DNA from: Diplocarpon mali
Lineage: Eukaryota; Ascomycota; Leotiomycetes; Helotiales; Drepanopezizaceae
NCBI GenBank assembly: GCA_024741835.1
Contig: JAENRP010000193.1
Location: forward strand, 18,221 to 82,220
Direction: 5' to 3'
Length of the DNA stretch: 64,000 bases
How positions within the stretch are numbered: the first letter of the stretch is position 1; each line of letters begins with the position of its first letter. A program made the translations under genes and the position numbers. Shown one piece after another: positions 60,440 through 64,000 of the stretch. Under the pieces are notes generated by a model. It was not told where the DNA came from, did no database searches, and worked only from the letters and a program-made list of their open reading frames with translations.

Positions 60440-61297
60440 ATACCTAAAAAGAATATATTAGTTATAGCTTTAGGCAGCAAACCCTTAAATACTACTAATA
60501 ATAAACTAATATTAAAGGGTAACTTTTCATAAGATAGAAAAGCTCTAAGATCATTAGAAGATATAGTAAGCACCTATAGAATATTAGGTGAAATAGAATA
60601 ATAAGTATTCCTAAACTTATCTATAGAAGTATTAAACTATAGAATTTCTACTATAGAAGAAGGATTTTTAAGCTTTGATGATTTTCTTAAGAATAAGCTT
60701 AAGATAAAAGGGATCGATTATGAAAAATTTCTATAAGAATATCAAAGGTATACTAATTTAATAGATTTATTTTAAAAAAATCGAAATAAGAAGAATAAGT
60801 ATATAAAAAGATTATTGCAATTTACAAATAGTACTTATAGTACACTTTTCCAAACCCACTTTATAACTAATATTACTACTAATAACGCCCTGCAAAGGCT
60901 TGGTAAAATCTTTAAGATATACTAACCTATAGCAAAGGCCATATAGGTGTTAAATCATTTCACCATTTAAGAAGGCATAAAAAAGCTATAAGGAAATAGT
61001 ATTAGAAGTAGAAAATTTATTAAGTTCTTAAGCACTATTATACACTCTACCATTTAGACTATAAAAGATAAACCCTTATAATATAATAATTTTGCACTTC
61101 TTGACCAAACTATTCTAAATACACTTGGCCTCTAATAGTCGCAATATAATCTACTTATTATAAAAGAAAAGATAACTTATCTCGCTAAGTATACTATAAA
61201 TTACTTTGATAATAAGTTAGAGAGATAGGAGTTTATTATCCCTATTACCTTAAAAATGCTACTACCCCTAGTAGGAATAACTAATAAGGAGAATTTG

Positions 61298-61320
61298 ACT
61301 TATAGGCCTGGCCTATAAGT
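61298..61320. repeat. Perfect 23-bp palindrome, G2, X2 site 1
   Basis: ACTTATAGGCC and GGCCTATAAGT around a T, an exact inverted repeat. Both arms changed symmetrically compared with the G1 counterpart. Confidence 0.92.
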
Positions 61321-61483
61321 GGAATTAGCATATAAGGAGAATATCCCTAAGCCAAAGGTGCTTATAATACTAGGAACTTAAGCAGCTGACCTACCCAATT
61401 ACTATTCCTCTGACTTAGACGAATTTAAGTCACTATCCTTAGAAATGCTTTAAACACCTTAAATACTAGTAGTAAAGAAAATG

Positions 61484-61506
61484 ACTCGCAAGCCCGGCCT
61501 ATAAGT
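61484..61506. repeat. 23-bp palindrome, G2, X2-specific copy
   Basis: ACTCGCAAGCC and GGCCTATAAGT around a C. Read as TRKPGLQV with TAA for Gln. Confidence 0.85.
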
Positions 61507-62713
61507 CAATACATATGACGTTATAGACTTAGAAGATGAATTATCTAATAAAGAAATAGGCACTATTACTAATATGCTAAAAATTTTTAATAATATTAAG
61601 AAGGATACCGCTAATATTATATAATCTTTCCTTAATAACTTATAAAAATTTGTTCTTAAATTCTATAAGTTAATAATAAAGCGTTTAAGAAAAGAAGGTT
61701 AAGGAGAAGTCTTATTAGTATAGAAAGGGATAATAAAAGCTATTAAGCAGATTATAAAACTGTTATAAGACGAATTTTCTATAGATAATATTATACAGTT
61801 CTTTATTAAGTATAAGAAATTAAAGGGTGACTTCTATATTCTTAAGGAGAAATCTAAAGTTAATACAAATATTATCTTTATAGAATATTATCAGGTCCCC
61901 TTTAATATAAAGATGATACTATAGTATAGCAATAGTTTTAAGATAGTAGTAATACTAGAAATAAAGATAAGACTTATAAAGTTTATAATAGGAATATTTA
62001 AGGACTTCAATTTTGAAAAGTTCTATACCCTTTATAAACGCTAATATGCGCAGTACTATAGATTGGCAACAATAGGCCTTACTAATAAAGATATATTATC
62101 TAATATCTATAAATTTTGCACCGCTCCTAACCCGACCTTGTTTTTATTATATCTAGGAAATCATACAATTATAGCTACTAATAATAGAATAGCAAGCCAA
62201 GTTAAGAAGGATATATCGTTAGGCTTCTCCAAGTTCAGAATAGTACCTAAAGCCTTTAAATTATTTTATAATATCGCATAGACCCTTGCCTAATATAACG
62301 CTATACTAACTATTAATAACTTTATATTATTTCATAGCAAAGGCTTTTTAAATATGCCTAAGTTATTTAGCTGCGCCTTTTTAAGTGCTATGCGTACGTA
62401 TAGTTATAGTAATTGTAAAAAGAATTCATTTTTAACATTAGTATAAGAAGAACTAGAAATGTACTAATACCACTTCTAGACCTTAGATAAGAAGCCAAAC
62501 CCCCTCTCTGCCTACCTCTATAATATGACTTATAGCTTAATATAATAGATACTAAGGATACATTATAGATTATACTTAAGTACTTTACTAACTTAATATA
62601 AGTCTTTATATAAACTAGTGATATATCCTAAGCTTATATATTTTATTAGAATTGACTACCACTTGAGAGTTATTGCCACTAAGATTAATACTAATATAAG
62701 ATTTATAAGATTA

Positions 62714-62736
62714 ACTCCTAGGCCTAGCTCGCAGGT
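62714..62736. repeat. 23-bp palindrome, G2, X2 site 2
   Basis: ACTCCTAGGCC and AGCTCGCAGGT around a T. Read without a stop as TPRPSSQV. Confidence 0.83.
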
Positions 62737-63535
62737 CAATCTACCTAACAATAGAACTATTAACTACTATATGATTCTAGCAGCTAAACAATCGACCGGA
62801 GAATTCGCTATTTAAGAAAAATCCTATAAATTATTAAATCTTATACCCTAACGCCTTAAGAATGCTTAATAGATCTTACTAAATCTAGCTCGAAATATAG
62901 TATAATAGAAAGAATTAAATACTAAAGAGAAGATACTTTTAAAGGAGTATATCTTTAATAAGACGACTCCATTCTCTATATTTATTAAATAAGGCACATT
63001 TATTAATATAAAATCTGCTAAAGAACTAGGAAAAGGTAGCTTTCTTACTATTAGTAACAATTATACAGAAGTTATTAGCAATAACTTACTAAAGAATAGC
63101 ATAGACTTAGAAGATTTTCTTATCGATTCTATTAGTATAAAGAGACCTAGCACTATAAAATGGAGTATTGCTAAAGAATCGTTAGCCAAATTTCGTATAA
63201 TGCTTAGTATAACAAAAGGAGGCCTACTATCAAAGGCACTTATAAGGAAACGGCTATAGAACGATCTATTAGTAGTAATAATAATAAAGGAGTTATTCTC
63301 TAAAGATATGACTTAGTTAATAATATATTTAAAGAAGTATAAGTAGGAACTTTTTAATAATTTCACCTATACTTAGAAGCTAATTCAATAGTTAAAGCTA
63401 CAACTATATAAAGATAAGTCCTAGACTAAGACGAAAGGCACTAATAATAATATTAAAGCTAATAATATAATTAATAAGACGATCCTTTTTAAAAAGTATA
63501 GTATTAAGAAACCTTATGCTAAACCCTCTGATATA

Positions 63536-63558
63536 ACTCCTAGGCCCGGCTTGCAACT
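63536..63558. repeat. 23-bp palindrome, G2, X2 site 3
   Basis: ACTCCTAGGCC and GGCTTGCAACT around a C. Read as TPRPGLQL. Confidence 0.83.
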
Positions 63559-63960
63559 CGTATCAACCAAAGGTAAAGAAAAGGAAGTATTATCTATTGA
63601 ATTGCCCGCCTTATCCCCCTTTATAGTAGAAGACTCTTTAAAGGATAATAATAATAATAAAGAGGATAATAATAATAATGCTATAATATAAGTCTCCCTC
63701 CCTATTAGCAGAAGCTATCAAACTATACTAGCATCTTTATAAAACACTAAAGCTCTTGCAATACTAAGACTAGACTCTTCTAATACTAATAGTAAACTAT
63801 TAAGAAGAAGTAGGCGCTTTATAAAAAGAGTATTATTTAGTAATAGTTCTCCTTATCCTTTAAAGAGAACTAAGGAAAATTGATATCTAAGTTAGTACTA
63901 TTTTTAATTGTTTTTGCGACTCTATAGCTTATTTGTTTATTTTGCTAGTTTCGTTTTCTA

Positions 63961-63983
63961 ACTCCTAGGCCTGGCCTATAAGT
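63961..63983. repeat. 23-bp palindrome, G2, after X2
   Basis: ACTCCTAGGCC and GGCCTATAAGT around a T. It lies 77 bp after the X2 stop, so it is not translated. Confidence 0.86.
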
Positions 63984-64000
63984 GAAAAGTATATAAAAAA

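Larger units (their letters stand above)
60440..63883 (+). pseudogene. X2 of G2, unknown, paralogue of X1
   Basis: 3444 bp, ending in TGA 63881-63883. Start inferred at ATA 60440, the RIP form of an ATG at the place matching X1's start. NFSQD lies at 60521 and KIFKIY then AKAIQVL at 60905; both X genes have these two landmarks 384 bp apart. Later blocks are NIIQFF, MPKLFSCAFL and SLIQQ then HYRLYL. Palindromes at 61298, 61484, 62714 and 63536 are in frame (LTYRPGLQV, MTRKPGLQV, LTPRPSSQV, ITPRPGLQL). The C-terminal part has Asp/Asn-rich (KDNNNNKEDNNNN) and basic (RRSRRF) stretches. Function unknown. Confidence 0.62.
42688..64000 (+). mobile_element. Giant gypsy G2, plus strand, incomplete at right end
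   Basis: A second copy of the G family, inverted with respect to G1. It holds the 5' LTR, leader, gag-protease, pol, X1 (containing nested copia B2) and X2. The final bases match the G1 bases just right of the gap at 19227. The 3' LTR should follow within a few hundred bases beyond the window. Left flank of the insertion: ATAG (42684-42687). All fourteen palindromes of G1 are present at matching places. Confidence 0.87.

Noticed and set aside
1..64000. tRNA, rRNA, CRISPR, bacterial operons or telomeric repeats
   Set aside because: None of the expected signals was seen; initiator-tRNA-like strings are primer-binding sites next to LTRs.

Overview
The window holds only transposable-element DNA from a filamentous ascomycete, very probably Pezizomycotina. 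The signature is repeat-induced point mutation (RIP): CpA is nearly absent, TpA is in large excess, and reading frames stay in register over kilobases while being riddled with TAG/TAA codons where CAG, CAA or TGG once stood. I see no intact host gene, no tRNA or rRNA, no CRISPR array and no bacterial signal. Almost every coding feature is a decayed LTR-retrotransposon gene, so short open frames are mostly accidental.

The layout is a deep nest. A Ty1/copia element, here called E (plus strand, 1-900), was entered by copia B1 (minus, from 901). B1 was entered at about 2115 by a second copia family, C (plus). The single gag-pol frame of C can be followed in register through 2511-3927, 10288-11711, 18072-18736 and 42075-42687. 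It is broken by four later insertions: gypsy A1 (3928-10282, duplication CTTTA), gypsy A2 (11712-18066, duplication CCTTT), giant gypsy G1 (18737-42070, minus, duplication TTAT) and giant gypsy G2 (from 42688, plus, running past the window end). G1 carries gypsy D (29294-36839, duplication CTAAG). G2 carries copia B2 (50546-56557, duplication TTATC). G1 and G2 are two copies of one family in opposite orientation about 617 bp apart, so the right two-thirds of the window is a large inverted repeat.

The G family is the most unusual element. After the LTR it encodes a gag-protease frame and a pol frame (RT, RNase H, integrase). These are followed by two further large genes, X1 (about 1120 codons) and X2 (about 1147 codons). 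X1 and X2 are clearly paralogous to each other, and I cannot assign either to a known family. Without nested DNA the element is close to 15.8 kb.

A 23-bp palindrome, ideally ACTCGCAGGCC-N-GGCCTGCGAGT, occurs at least 40 times. There are 14 copies in G1, 14 at the same sites in G2, 9 in copia B2 and 3 in B1. I saw none in A1, A2, C or D. Most copies lie inside genes in one reading phase (T-x-x-P-G-x-x-V). At least one in pol lies in another phase. Three occupy matching places in X1 and X2. In copia B2 six form an array, four of them 48 bp apart or nearly so, between protease and integrase. Two unrelated retrotransposon superfamilies therefore share a small palindromic coding insert.

A 93-base run of N (19134-19226) interrupts G1 close to its 3' LTR.
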